Positions 34,164 through 46,998 are shown, counted from the stretch's first letter. The stretch: DNA of 64,000 nucleotides from Gymnopilus junonius (GCA_015501075.1 JADNYJ010000030.1:62001-126000); one strand, 5' to 3'. Made by a program: numbers and translations. Notes: a model not told the origin generated them from the letters alone.

Positions 34164-34805
34164 AGCGCAGCTCAACTAGGTGAAAGCGAAAGCGAAACAG
34201 AAGGAAGGAAGGGAAGTCGGGATAGGTGTAGGTAAGGCGAAGATAATAAACTGCCTAGGATAAGGATAAACCCCAGAGGGCGTTGGGAAACGCGATAAAG
34301 CGCAACAAGCAGAGGGTGCGGAGGTGATGCGATGGATAGTCAATAGTGAGTATGTAGATGAAGAGAAAGAAGAGGAATCAAGCCTGTGCTTGCTATAAAT
34401 CCCCATCGGCAGACCCCATGCATCAAGGGTACATCAAGGGTGCATGCAGCCTTGCGTGATGCACGTGTTTAAAACGCGTGTATGAAACGCGCTTGATTTT
34501 CCGTTAATTAGCACATCGTCACATATCACATCATCCCGATTGGACCAGTGGGAGGGTGTAAATGATGCCCTAGCCCATGATGGGGAGCGGCGTGCAAGCA
34601 GGGTGGATAACGGACGCAAGGGAGCGTGGCAGATCAGGGTGGGCAATGGGATAGCAGCATGACCCTAGGGTATTATCTTTGCTAGATATCCGAGAATCCA
34701 AAAGGCCGAAAAAAGGAGGTAGAAATACAATAAAAAATCAAAAGAAAGATGATAGTAAATGAAGAAGCAGAAAAGTAATGGAAATCAAGGAGAAACGAAC
34801 AAACT

Positions 34806-35412
34806 TACCTTCCTCAGCTTCTCGGCGTTCGCCTTCAATATAGGCGTCATCTCCCATTGTAATATCCCCAGCCATATCACGATACTTTGCAGGTGTATCC
34901 AAATATCCACTACTCGAAAGTAAAGTGAGCGACGTTGTTGAATCAGTCTTGCCCCTGCCAGCTGGCGGTGACAAGCTCTGGAGCGATTCAGCACCAAATG
35001 TAGGCTCCCAGCCTCGCTTCCTCGACAGAGGCAGCGCTCTTAATGTGTTTGAAGTAGAAGCAGAAGTAGACGGAGATGGTGACGGCCTCCGTTCGATCTT
35101 GGGCAGCTGTGCCCGAGACACTCGCCTATAGTGTGTGTTGTAAGGTGCGGAAGTGGAAGATGAAGGGTACGGAGGTGCCGGGGTGCTATCTCTATAACCC
35201 AAAGCTCCCTGAGAACGGGAATTCGGAGCAGAATTGTGTTGGCAGCTGTCGACAGTCGGCGATTGATGGATCCGACTGTGCTTATTGTCGTCTGCACTGC
35301 CTGCTAATGCCCTGCTGCTGTATGGCACTGGGGGACTCAGGGAAGGAGAAACCTTGGAGAACGGATTGAGGATGCCCGGGACGGAGAAGTTAAAAGTAAA
35401 GGGAAAGATCAT
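34806..35412 (-). CDS. hypothetical serine/proline-rich protein (5' exon)
   Basis: ATG 35410-35412 begins MIFPFTFNFSVPGILNPFSK and runs into Ser/Pro-rich text with RRVSRAQLPKIERRPSPSPS. It ends near GDDAYIEGERREAEEG with a good donor (GAAG|GTAAGT) at about 34808. The next exon could be the membrane-anchored gene to its left, making one long gene, or a short exon not identified. No domain recognised. 34176-34800 holds no clear exon, but carries a small direct repeat (CATCAAGGGT twice, about 34420-34440). Confidence 0.35.
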
Positions 35413-35604
35413 GACGGAAGATAACAAGTGGGAGTGGAAGGGATATAAACGGGCGTAGTGCTGGTGGAAGAACCGAACAGTGCACGCTGGGCTATTATTT
35501 GTCACGGTCATGTGTACCATCCATCACCTGACGTGACTGCCGCGAGAACGTGACCATTGTTCGCTATTTATTCTTGTCCCAACACGATCAGTGGCACACC
35601 GCCA

Positions 35605-37090
35605 ATGTCCTCTCTCAAGCTCCCCTTCGACATTATCCTTGCCGTTATTGACCAAGTGGCATACTATGACGATATTTCCACCCTCCGGTCTTGTTCTCTG
35701 CTCCATCACGACCTCCTTTCACACTGCCGCAAACACCTCTTCCGCACCTTCGACATGCGCACCGCGTCCCCCGACACCGATCGGTACCTCTCCAAATTCA
35801 ACGCCCTGCTCACCTCGAGCCCGCACCTCACACAATATATCCGTGTCGTGCATATCCTGTACATCAACGACTCCATCTTGGAGTTCAAAGAATGGCTGTT
35901 TAAGCGGCCCTTCTTGGTGCATTTCCTGCGTCTATTGCGCAATGTGGAGGTATTCGGGCTACATTTTGGTTTTATACTGAATGTCAGTTGGGACGATATT
36001 ATGATCGAACCAGAGGTTCAGTGCGAGATTAAGCGGATTATCACGCAACCCTGCTGTACGCAGTTAGCTCTCTCGGGGCTGGTTGATATCCCCCGGTCTT
36101 TACTTAACAAATGCCGTTTCCTCAAGAGTCTGAGCATGGCATCCTGCTCGCTAGGATCCCTTCCAGAAACGGAAATAAGTTGCTGGAGCTGGACGAGAAA
36201 ATGGAGCTCATAGAATCCGAAGTCGAAAGCCGTTGGATACGTCTAACCAACGCTACATTCCTGAATTCAGACAAATTATTCCAGGATATCCATCCTTGCG
36301 CGCCAATTTTTCACTCTTCTTCGACTTCTCCAGCCTCAGGCACCTGACTGTAACGTTATCCCCCGATACCCAAGAATCCATGTGGAAGCTCATCCATTCC
36401 ACCTCGCGGACCCTCGAAACACTCACGCTCAACCAAACATACAAAGAGCTGATCAATTCGGCATTTCGCACATTTTTCCCATTTAACGACGGCTGCCTGG
36501 CAAAAGTCAGCGGGACATACCAGACGTTATCACCCTTATCCCGTCTCTCCCGATTCTCTTTCTCACTTATCCCTCACGACCTCACCGGTCATTCTCCCCT
36601 TGAACATCTGGCTGAGTTGTGCACACTCCTTCGGACATCCCCTGAGGGTGTTAGAGAGATCTGCATCAAAATCGATTTATTCTCCTCCACGACCCAAGAT
36701 ATCCAACATCTCTTTTTTCGGAACGACGATGACAACGACAACGACAATGACGACAACCTTAGCCACCCCGCTGCTGCAACTGCCCCCACCATCACCACCA
36801 CCACACCATTCCTCCAAGAACTCGACACCACCCTCTCTTCCCGCTCTCTCTTCCCCCGCCTCACCACTGTCCACCTAGAAATCCTACTAGCAGAAGAGTA
36901 CATTCAAACATCCGAGTCGGAATATGCAGAATACGGGGATACCGAGCCCGAGCTGCCTTCGTTCGACGAGGTCGAAGATTCGGTGAGGAAAATGATGACG
37001 TTGACGAGTGAGAAATTCAGTTCGAACTTGAATTTGAGTGAGGGAGACGGTCTTTTGATTGATGTGAGGATTGGGCATCAACTTGATTAG
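35605..37090 (+). CDS. F-box-like / leucine-rich protein with two apparent frame changes
   Basis: ATG 35605 gives MSSLKLPFDIILAVIDQVAY, a typical fungal F-box start, with TLRSCSLLHHDLLSHCRKHL next. This large single-exon text runs to SMASCSLGSLPE (about 36165), where the frame closes. It resumes shifted by one (ELDEKMELIESEVESRW), then near 36290 shifts again into SLRANFSLFFDFSSLRHLTV. That frame continues to the stop at 37088-37090, with an Asp/Asn run (NDDDNDNDNDD) at about 36724-36757. No intron signals fit either junction well. The remaining text is well conserved in style, so one-base consensus errors or recent inactivation are both possible. Second intact-looking F-box-type gene of the block. 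Confidence 0.6.
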
Positions 37091-37491
37091 GTTGATGTCC
37101 TGTTGGGCCCTTCTTTTTCGTTCAATTTCAGATCTTACCTCGGATTTATTTACATAAATGTTATAAATGATATGCTATACCTTGAGGCCAAAGGCAACTT
37201 GATCAGGTCAGTCGCCACTCTGTATTCTCTGAATATTCTAACCTGCACGGATTTTTTTTTCGGTGACAAGGTCACGATGTGTCCTTGGGTTTTGGCAATT
37301 GCTAAAAATCGGCTCCTGGAACTGTTATAACTGTTTGTCCGTGTAGGAAATCTAGAAAAAAAAGAAGTCCAGTGTTTACATGGCAAACAGCTGGCGAACG
37401 TGATCATATAGCGAGAGGCCGCCAAGTACATTTCGAATTTAGGCGCGCGTTGCCCGGACCAGGCTACTCATCCCGGATGGTACCAGTACCA
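37091..37491. other. intergenic between convergent genes
   Basis: About 0.4 kb of AT-rich DNA between the 3' ends of the F-box-like gene (plus) and the TPR-CHAT gene (minus). Nothing recognisable. Confidence 0.4.
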
Positions 37492-40400
37492 CTACATACC
37501 AAAATGGACATAAGGAATCCAACCAAGTAAGCCATCTTCCGTATCCCCAAGCTCCTTTCGCACCTCCTTAGTAGCATAATGAAGCGCCCGTGCCGCACTC
37601 TCACCACTCAAAACCTTCTTCCCATCCGAACCAACCTTCCCATCAGAATGATCTTTGCATAAAACAATTCTGCAATCTTCGGCGCGACCAAGTCTGAAAT
37701 AGACCACATCGTCGCAATCACGCCTCGATACCCAGCCGCTAACATTCCAGCCGCGAGATGCACAGCTTCCTCTGAAAGCTTTTCGTCGCCTGTGCTTGTC
37801 TGACATGCAGCGAGGAATGCGAGGTCTACTTGCGTTAGGTTTTGCTTGATGATCGCAGATAACTCGAGTGGTCTGTCCTGGAGATAGAAGGCGCTTTTTA
37901 ACGGTTCTTTAGTGTCCTGATTGGCGTGGCAAGCAAAATGTACGCAGCTGTACGCCTCCATCTGTTTAATCCCTTCATCAACGGTAGCAGCGGCTTTCTC
38001 CAAGCACAGATGTCGGACATCCGCATCCCTTAGGAACTGCTCTATACCTCGAATTTCAGCGGTCGTTCCTGGGATGGGCAGTTGACCAGGCGTGTCTGGT
38101 TGGCTGATCATGAGAAGCCCTACTACATCAGAGGTGTTGCTTTCTCTAGAACTTTTGACCCGTTCAGCCAGGACACTGACAGAAGGGATATAAGACGATA
38201 TTGCATAATCCGCGACAGTGATGGATTCCGCCCCGTCATATATCCCGGCTGCGTGAATCGGAAGAAAAGCAAGTGGTCCAGTCGCGCACCACCAAATTCT
38301 CACCATAGAATCCGACTGTAGCCAAGTTAGCGTCAATCCGGTCGCTGTAAGGATTTCGGCTCACAGCTGATCCAAGTCCATCCAGAATCGGCTTAGCCAC
38401 ACATTCCCAAAGTTGACGCAGCAATTCTTTGATTACACTACTCGATTTCAGCGTACGCTCGTAGCGCATCCCACGATTGGCGATATCGACCTCAGAACCA
38501 CGCATTCGAAGTCCGTTCTGGTGCAGATGAGTCGCTAAAGCGTTACGTAGATTACCCGCTTTCTGGTACGAAAAATCAGGAAGAGGGATATGCAGGTGTG
38601 TTTTGTCCCTAGATATAAGTATCAGGGCATCACAGCGGTCTGTATGGGCATTGACAAAAACCACAAAACCGGACTTTGGAAGATGTTGCAGTAGTGTAGA
38701 ATAAGATAATGGTCTGAGGAAATCTTGGAACCCCGGTATGGCACGAACTTGTCCAATAGCTGGTCCCAACGCTGTGCGAGTCTGACATGAGCCAGAGACT
38801 CTTCTGTATGAGCATCTTTTGAACTATGGTCGTTTCATCAGTGAATGGAAGCGGGTCTGCTCGTGATGCTGCATTTTCCAATGCTCTGGATACCCTGATG
38901 AATTCGTCGCGAGACTAGGATCTGATTGCGAAGCTCGTCAAAGGGAGACCGAAGAGTGTTGAGTTGACCCCATACAAGGCATCGACCCTGTTCAAGCCAC
39001 TCTAAAGCTAAATCCGGCCTTCCATGTTCAAAAGCGGCCGCCGCTGCGGAGGCTGATAACTCGGAAACATCAAGCAGAAACGTATAGCGCTCCTGGATGG
39101 TAAATTCTAAACCTGCAACTTGAGAAGCGAGGCGAATGACAGTGGGCCAAGCTTCTAAACTCTGGGATGGTTCAACTTGATTTGACAGTTTGGCCCATCT
39201 TTGAGCACCCCAGAGTCTGGCTGAAAGAGGCCCTGAAGGGGAAGTAGCCGATCTGCGATAGCTGGCAAGAGCGTTTTGAATATCAGCATATCTTTCGAAT
39301 GCTCGAAGCGAATCTGTAATGAATGCCCGAGGTTGTTTAGTGAAATAGGCAAGTCCGGATGGTTTTCTGGCCTGAGATTAATTGCCTGTTCCTGAGCAGA
39401 TATTGCTTCTGAAATGTAATGGATGTCACTTGAATGCTCAAATCTAGAAAAAAGCGAATTTCCCAAGTTATTCAGGCAAGAAGATAAGTAGGCGTGACCT
39501 TCTGGAGTAAGTTGAATTGCTCTGCGCTGTACAGATATTGCTTCAGAAATGTCGGCTAGGTCGGTTGTATGCCCAAAGCGGGTCTGTAACGAAACACCCA
39601 GGTTGTTGAGCCAAGTAGGAAGATCCGCATGGCTTTCTGGAGAAAGGTGACCGGCTCTCCTTTGAAGATTGATTGCTTCGGAAATATCATCAAGATTTCC
39701 TGTTTGCTTGAACCGACTCCTCAAAGACAGTGCAAGGTTGTTCATCCTGGAAGGAAGCCTCGTGTTACCTGCCGGAGTGAGCAGAAGCGCCCTTTTCTGA
39801 GTAGCTATCGCTTCAGAAATATCAGTGACGTGTCCTGTGATGTCAAAGCGCCGCATGAGGGAACTTCCAGAGCTGTCCAGCCGACCAGGCAAATAGGCAT
39901 GATGTTCTGGAGTCAGTTGCACCGCCTTCTGCTGGACGGATATCGACTCCGAGATGTCGGTGAGCTGTTGGGTGTGTAGGAAGCGGATCCTGAGTGATCC
40001 TCCAAGGTGGTGCAGCACAGCAGGTAAGTTCGGATGGCCCTCTGGGGTAAGGTCGACTGCACGTCGGTGAATTGATATCGATTCAGAAATATCCTCTAGA
40101 TCTCCTTCGCGTACGAACCTAAGCATAAGAGAAACACCTAGGTTGTCAAGTCGAGCACTCATCAGATTTGAGTTATCCCTGGGGTGTTTCCAACCGTATT
40201 TCGCTGAAGAGAAATCGATTCTGAAATATCGACCAAGTTCCTGTGTGTTCGAATCGGCGCATCAGTGAATTTCCGAGGCTGTTCAGCCTATACGCCATGT
40301 TTTCACTGTCGCCTATGGAAAGTTGAATGCCCTTTGTGAACAGAAATTGCTTCCGAAAGGTCTGTTAAATTCCCCGTGCGTTCAAAGCGACGCGTCAGTG

Positions 40401-40939
40401 AATTTCCTAGGCTGTTCAGACGAAGGCTCAAACTTGATTGTGCACCATTTGTACTAGGAGTAAGTTGGACCGCCCTCTGTTGCATAGATATCGCGTCGGA
40501 AATATCGCTGAGCTGTCCTGTACGTTCAAAGCGGAGCATCAGCGATGTACCGAGATCATATAGCCAGAACGGTACATCTGAGTAATTCTGCGGCGTGAAA
40601 TCAACTGCTCGTTGAAGAACAGATATGGATTCTGAAATATCATTGAGATTTCCTGTACCTTCGAAGCGAAATCTTAATGAAAGCCCTAGCCCGTTAAGGT
40701 GTGTCGGAAGGCGCTCATGGTTGTCTGGACTAAGATTAACTGCATCCCTAAAGGCAGACACTGCCTCGTTAATGTCTGTGATATCGTGTGTGGATCTATA
40801 TTGGTCAAGAAACCCAAGACCACGTAATCGATTTCGATTGGCATTCCGCAGGTTTGTGAGCTACATGTGGCAGCAGAGGTCAAATATGCTTGTTCCAATA
40901 GCATGTGTAAAGGCTAATCACTGTCGTATTTGACTCCAT
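37492..40939 (-). CDS. TPR-CHAT protein (tetratricopeptide repeats plus caspase-like CHAT domain), frame broken
   Basis: ATG 40937-40939 gives a tiny exon (MESNTT), joined after an intron to LTNLRNANRNRLRGLGFLDQ. The N-terminal two thirds (40.8-39.2 kb) are about ten repeats of the type LNNLGNSLFSRFEHS...DISEAISVQRRAIQLTPEGH, each about 50 residues: TPR-like units. A helical linker follows (FLLDVSELSASAAAAAFEHG; LALEWLEQGRCLVWGQLN). The C-terminal CHAT domain has RIWWCATGPLAFLPIHAAG (about 38300-38240), the catalytic His in VHFACHA (about 37935) and the catalytic Cys in LAFLAACQT (about 37810), then GVIATMWSISD, ending at 37492-37494. Apparent one-base frame changes sit near 40332, 40245, 40190, 39288, 38890, 38825, 38755 and 37660. 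CHAT proteases cleave or signal in regulated complexes; fungal roles are largely unknown. Confidence 0.75.
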
Positions 40940-41156
40940 ACGAGGTTTGTTGATTATACCGATTAAGGAGAGGACTCGAAAGGAAAAGGTGTTTATGGTA
41001 AATGTCAAATCGTCGATGATCGCAAATTATTATTTCGTAAACAGGCTAATCAGATGATGTGACGTCACGCGTTCACTGACCAACCCACGTGCTCTTGACG
41101 CGCTCACCACTCTCACGCGTACGCGTCAGCGACTCCAACCTTCCTCATCGTCTTTC

Positions 41157-42556
41157 ATGTTCTCTGACCAGTGGCGTCAGGTATGTACTAGTTTAATCAT
41201 TAAAAGACTCAGAACGATCAGCTGCCTCACTGTCAGTCCTCCAAGACCCAGCTGCCATAGGTCGTCCAATCCTTATACTTACTTCTGGAGATTTTCACCC
41301 AGTGTGCGGACATGGATCTCAAATCAGACGACTGCATCCCAGCCATCGACACTCTGCGTCGCATATCTCAGGTTTCTTCATTCTCGAGGTATTTAATGTT
41401 GAACTCATCATCGCTCTGGGGTCGCGTGCTGAACCTCACTCGACTTATGAGCTGCGCAAGAGAATGGCTTGACGAGGTCTTCAGAAGAACTATGACTTCC
41501 TGGCTTTTTGTCAAAACAACATTAATATGTGACGAGGATGAGTCGGTGATGGATATGCCCTTGGCATGCCACGATACATTCGTCCGAATGTTCGTTACCC
41601 AACATTGGAGAAGGATACTGAAGATAGACTTTGAGCTCTTTCTCAATTTTGAACAATCCTCGGAGGCTCCATACTGGCTGGCATTGTTTTCCTCCTCATC
41701 CAACCTTCGACATTTGCGTCTTTCTTCCACGATGCAGGTCTCGGATTACTTTCCTCTCTTCTTCCAACACCTCGAAGTTTTGGAACTATTGGATGACTGC
41801 GGTTATTTCTTCTATATCCACGCCCGTATCCACCGGCACTTCTCCCGAATCTGAAACAGTTCAAGGTCAAGTCGTATTGGCACGACTCCGCCACTGGTGT
41901 TATGAACATTTTTACGGCGGATAATCCCTGCGGAAGATTGCTTACTGTATCTTGATTGCTCGTTCGATGCATGGGTTGTTGATCTGGACGATATCGTGGA
42001 CTCCATACCCTTGTCTTTCCAAAATATCTGCGCTACGCACAAAAATATTTGGCGTCTATGAAGACGCCGTTTGCCGGCGTGATTATACCGATATGCGTTT
42101 CGACTTAGCGTGTGGCCGACTGCCTCCGTTCTCTCCTCGAGGATCCCGAATTCCGCTTTCTTTAGAATTGAACGGTGCGACGATATACTGATGATCTCAT
42201 CCAAATTCCATCTGTGCTTAGAATCATTCGCATTCGACGGGATGAGAGCTCTTTCTCTCATTATTCATATTCATGAGGACGAGGATCTTGTGATTGACAT
42301 AATTCATCATCTCGTCGCCACATTTCCAAGCGTTGAAAGTTTGAGAGTTGATGCGCAAACTCTACTTAATTATATCGACATCTTTCAAAGACCTACAGGG
42401 TTCGTTTCATTCCCTGCTCTGAAGCACATTGCAGTATGGGGATGTGATGATGGCTTGCTATCACATGCACAAAGGGCCGAACTGCCGTTTTTACTTGGAG
42501 GGTCGACTCAGACACGAGTACGTACGACGCCCGAGAAACTATTCAGAATTTGGTAA
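41157..42556 (+). pseudogene. F-box/LRR-type protein, probable pseudogene
   Basis: The central piece (41312-41850) reads as typical F-box-protein text: DTLRRISQVSSFSRYLML, SSLWGRVLNLTRLM, LDEVFRRTMTSWLFVKTTL, SSNLRHLRLSSTMQVSDYF. The frame then shifts (NIFTADNPCG, then YLDCSFDAWVVDLDDIVDS at about 41950-42005). After a further break near 42055 it continues from about 42110 to the stop at 42554-42556 (KFHLCLESFAFDGMRALSL; FPALKHIAVWGCDDGLL). The proposed first ATG (41157) is uncertain. At least three breaks make this the most damaged of the F-box loci after 29.8-31.5 kb. Confidence 0.5.
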
Positions 42557-42970
42557 AATGTGTGGTCTATGTTCTTGCTAGGAATTTTAATAAAGTCTTT
42601 AAGTTGATGGACTTCCATCCGAGTCCTGATAAACAGGTCAATTAGGTATGAAGTTGACGGAATCAAAATGATTTGAAAATGGTGAATGCAGATCATCATT
42701 CATGAGGTCATCGGGTGTCCATTTTGTGAAGGTGTGTGGTGCTGCACAGTCCTTAGACGGGGTTCGATGGAATGAAACACCTTGGAGAATCAAATGAGAG
42801 ATTCCTCGGTCTTGTTCAAACTGCCCTTCCCACCGAGGGGATCGATTCTCTGCGGAGGCAAATGGTTGGGCAGCTGAAAAGAGCGAAAAAGGATATCTGG
42901 ATGACCGGGGCGGTTCCCGGTGACAGGCCGATCAATGACCAAATCGGTCCCACGCGACTGGCCAAGCGGA
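42557..42970 (+). other. intergenic, upstream of the FYVE gene
   Basis: About 0.4 kb. Open text from 42772 (NERFLGLVQTALPTEG) carries no recognised signature. No clear TATA box. Confidence 0.35.
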
Positions 42971-45900
42971 ATGACCTCAGCTCTGTCGTCCTCCTCAGCT
43001 TTCGCCGGTTCTCGTCCTCCCTTCTTCACCGTCCTTTCAAGTACCACTGAATGGCGTCGGGTATGCCTTAGCTCAATATTATCCGTAATATTGAAGAAAT
43101 TTTACTGAATAACGGGCTGCCTTTGGTTTACAGGGAGCAGTGTCAACTTTCCGATTACAGAGACCTCTCCTCAGAAACATGCCCCGAAACAAGGCTCACC
43201 GCTGAAGCCTCCTCATCTTCCCTTCAGGAGGATATCGCTGCCAACTGCACCGTCCCTCCTGCACCGCGTCTCTGTAGTCAGCGTGGCTTCCTTTGACTCC
43301 TTCCCAGAAGATGAAGGAGGATCTCTGCAGCAACCGAGCATTCTGCACCAAAATTGCGAGGTGCATCGCCGGTTAAGACTGCCAGGAATGGACCTGGGCG
43401 GCCCATGTCCACGCTGAGTCTCCCAGGCGCAGGGCTCGTGCGCGTCGCGAGTCGAGCGTGAAGCCCGTACCCGTTGAGGACAGGCTTGCTCCGAAAAGGC
43501 GGAAAGTCGTAGACGAATTTACGAAACTGAAAAAGCGTATGTAGAAGGTCTGGAATTGATATACTCTGTAAGCGTTCTCTTTCTTTTCCTGGAAGGTCTG
43601 GATTCATCTCGTCTGGTTATTCATAGCATTTCCTGACGCCTATCATTGCATCTCTGGATACACCCGAGCCTCTGCTCAACCGTTCAGCCCTGACAGCAAT
43701 ATTTTCTAACTTTATCGACATATGGAATTTACACCGATCCTTTCTTTCCGCTCTCACTTCCCTCTTGGAGTCTCCATCTGTAACTCAACATGACCAACAA
43801 CCAGGCTTGTCACCTACAAAGTCATCTGCGGAGAACACCCGCAATTTAGCACCACTGCCCAACCTATCACCTCTTCTCTTAGCTCACTTTCCTTATCTAT
43901 CCCTCTACACTCCCTTTATAACTGCCTTCCCGTCCACCATCTCCTCCCTTAATTCGTTCATCACCCCTCCTACCTCCACGCGACCAAACCCACAATACAA
44001 CCAGCACTTTGCTTCATTTCTCCAAGTGCAGGAGAATGACTCAGTTTGCAGGAAGCTCAAATTAAGAGATTGGTTGTTGACCATTGTGCAGCGATGTCCT
44101 AGATACTTGCTGCTACTTAAAGATTTGATTGGGTGCACGAACAAAGAGGATCCGGAATATGCACAGTTAATGGCTGTTCATATGCTTGTTTCAAAGAGTA
44201 AGTTTCTTTCTTTTTATGTCAATGTCGTCCGGTACTAAAGATGTGTTTCTCTTTATTACAGTCACTTCGTCACTAAATACATCTCTCCACACGCACTCCC
44301 AAACACTCGCACTCCTCGCCATCCAAAAATCAACCCCTAATCTGCCTCCAACCTTCCAACTCATCTCACCAGGCCGAACGTTCCTCAAACGCGGGACATT
44401 ACTCCAGCTTGAAAGGAGCGGTGTCCCCATCGAGAGGGAATTCTTGTTGTTCTCGGACTGTCTCATTTGGCTCGCAGCCGCTGATTCCTCTTCCGCCCTG
44501 CCTTCCTCTTGGGATTGGGCTTGGAATGGGAGCGGGAGCACGTCTAATGGAAGTGGCAGTGGGTTAAGTCAGAGTGTGGTCAGCACACCCGTTTCTGCAA
44601 ACACGAGACATTCTACAGCCCTTCTTCCTGGAATGACGATGGACAGACCGGCGATGACCAGGTCGAGGAGTAAGAGCGAGGCGGAGCTCGCGAGTCTGAG
44701 CTTGAAGATGGAGAGTACGAATACTACCAATTCGAGCTCTGGATCCTCAGCCGCCTCCAATCCTTCGTCTTCATTGTCTTTGCAGTCCTCTTCTACTTTA
44801 TCAGGCAAAGGAACAGGAGGAACAGCAACACCCGACTCTTCTCTCCCTCCCACGCCAACACCGACTCCCCCTGTGACGCCCAAGAGGCTTACTCGGATTC
44901 GATCGAGTCTCTTAGGCGGCATACCCAAGACACCTAAAACGCCTAAAACGCCCAATACACCCCACACGCCCCCTCCTCCTCCGAGCATGCCCAAACGCCC
45001 GAATAGGCACCCTTCTACGGATGATAAAGACTCTAGGTGGATATTCAAAGGACGCGTGGAGCTTGTGGATGTGCAGGTAGTGGTGGGTGCTGGGCATAGT
45101 GTATTAGGGTTGGATGGGGATGGGGATGAAAGTGAAGGCAGGGAGGCGTTTGCGTTTGAGGTGTTGAGTCCTGATGGGAGTTTTGTGCTTTATGCTGGTT
45201 CGTATCATTTCTATCCTTATGATTCTTATTATTGTTTTACTCCATTTTTTACTTTAATTTCCGACTTTCGAATTTAGTTCTGACCTCCTTTTTTTTCTTC
45301 TCTCTATAGCTTCAGAGCTGGATCGAGACGAATGGACCTCAGAAATCAGGAGTGCAAAAGCCCAGCTGCTCATCTCGCTTAATGTCACGCACCCCAACTC
45401 GACCCTGACGTCCTCAGCTTCGACACAGCACGTGCGGAAGGTCCTGCAGGCCCTGCCGTACCCTCCTTCTGATGAACGGCTGGGCAGTATAAGGGCCAGT
45501 GCGAGCCTAGACGTGCTGAGCAGCAGCATTGGTGGTAGCAGTAGCGGCGGGTTTGGGAAATTGCCTTCTAGGAAGAGTAAGAAGGAAAAAGAGAAGGATA
45601 AAGCAAAAACAAAGCGAGGCGCGTCTGCGGAACGAAGGCAGAAAGTCGAGCACTGGGTCCCTGCGATATGGATTCCGGATGGCAAGACTTCCTCGTGCAT
45701 GCGCTGTGGGAGGCTGTTTGGGTGGCGTAGGAGGAGGCATCACTGTCGGCTTTGTGGGAGGTGTGTGTGTGCTGCGTGTTCGGGGCGGGTAGGTGTTGTT
45801 TCCTTTCTCTCTTTCTTTATTTCAATGATTTGAATGCTGATATGGTGGGTTGCTCTGACAGACTTTTTTCATCTCAGATGGGACGAAATCGGATGTGGCG

Positions 45901-46998
45901 AGCAAACCTGCCCGAGCATGCGACGCGTGCTACGAGACGGTCTTTCCCCCCATCGACCCTCCGGAGGATGCTCAAGCTCAAGGTGAAGAAAGTCAGGAAC
46001 TGGGCATGCATTACCATAACCACGACTATGACACCAGACCTTCGAAAGATACTATTGCCTCGTTGGCACAGCTGCCTTCGTGGTTGTCCATGCCTGCGTT
46101 ACCTGTGTATAGCGACAATGGGACGGGGATCGGAAATGGCAATGGCAATGGAAAGGAAAGGGGCCCAATGCGCCCACAGGCGTTGATGGCTATTGATTTG
46201 AATATGGACCTGGAAGGGGTAAGAAAGAGAGAAAGGGAGCGAGATGTGTTCCTCGAAGAGGATTTGGAGGATGAGATGTTGCAAGGGCAAGGAGGTGAAG
46301 GAGATGGGAGAGAGAGAAGGGCACGGGTGATGATGAAAGCCAAGTCTCATCAGCGACTGAGGAGTTATCAAGATATTCTGGAGGATTTCCAGATACAACA
46401 GAAACTGCAGCAACAGCAGCTCCGCCAACGCGAGCTACGAGAAGTGGATATGGAAGATAACGAAGAAGGTGAAGAAGAGGCCGAGGACCTGGACGATGGA
46501 ATAGGAGGAGGTGGAGGGAGAGGCGAAGACCACTCGGAGGTCCACTCTCTAGCTTCCTCCCCTATTGTATATTCCTATTCGCCTAGACAGAGACATCAGA
46601 GACCGCAGAGAAGGGAGGATACAGCGAGGAGGAGCAAGCGGTTCTCGTTGCCCGTAGTTGCTCTGCACGCGACGAGTGTGACGGCTCGAACGAGCGTCGT
46701 TGAGCCTGGGTACGAGTCGCAATCGCCTGGAGGGGCTTCTGCTTCTGCTGGTGGTGGTAATGCACCTTCGTCGAGGTCGAGAGAGAGTTCGAGTGATGTT
46801 CCTTCGCCCGTTGGTCAGGGGAGGTTGAGGAGGTTTTCGCTCGTCCTTGCTGGGAGGAATAGCCACTATTATGCTGGTGATGAAGAAGCGGGGATGGTAG
46901 GTGGTGGTGGTGGTGGTGGGGACTTGGCGAGGGGTGTGGCGGCTGCCAAGTTGAGTGAGATTTTGGGAAGGAAGATGAGTTCTGGGGGTGCGAGATGA
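42971..46998 (+). CDS. DH-PH-FYVE protein (FGD-like Rho guanine-nucleotide exchange factor)
   Basis: Domains in order. A disordered N-terminus from ATG 42971 (MTSALSSSSAFAGSRPP). A Dbl-homology RhoGEF domain starting KRRKVVDEF...ETEKAYVEGLELIYS (about 43490-43565), continuing after an intron HFLTPIIASL (43630) to LRDWLLTIVQRCPRYLLLLK (about 44064-44125). A split PH domain (RTFLKRGTLLQLERSG; after long Ser/Thr/Pro-rich inserts WIFKGRVELVDVQVVVG and DRDEWTSEIRSAKAQL). A FYVE zinc finger (WIPD at about 45670, CMRCGRLFGWRRRRHHCRLC, CVCAACSGR and, after an intron, CDACYE; eight Cys/His ligands). A long acidic/Gln-rich tail ends at TGA 46996-46998. FGD-type proteins activate Cdc42/Rho at PI3P-bearing endosomal membranes. 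From 43.6 kb on the frame is clean; near 43370, 43450 and 43520 (TTT before ACGAAAC) single-base changes are needed. Confidence 0.82.

Noticed and set aside
38270..38345. Apparent frame break in the TPR-CHAT gene before RIWWCATGPL
   Set aside because: Explained by a normal intron (GTGAGC...GCTACAG) that joins GLGSA to SDSMVRIWW in frame.
44569..45048. Minus-strand frame rich in Gly/Val/Leu
   Set aside because: Antisense of the Thr-Pro-Lys and Ser-rich inserts of the PH domain in the FYVE gene.
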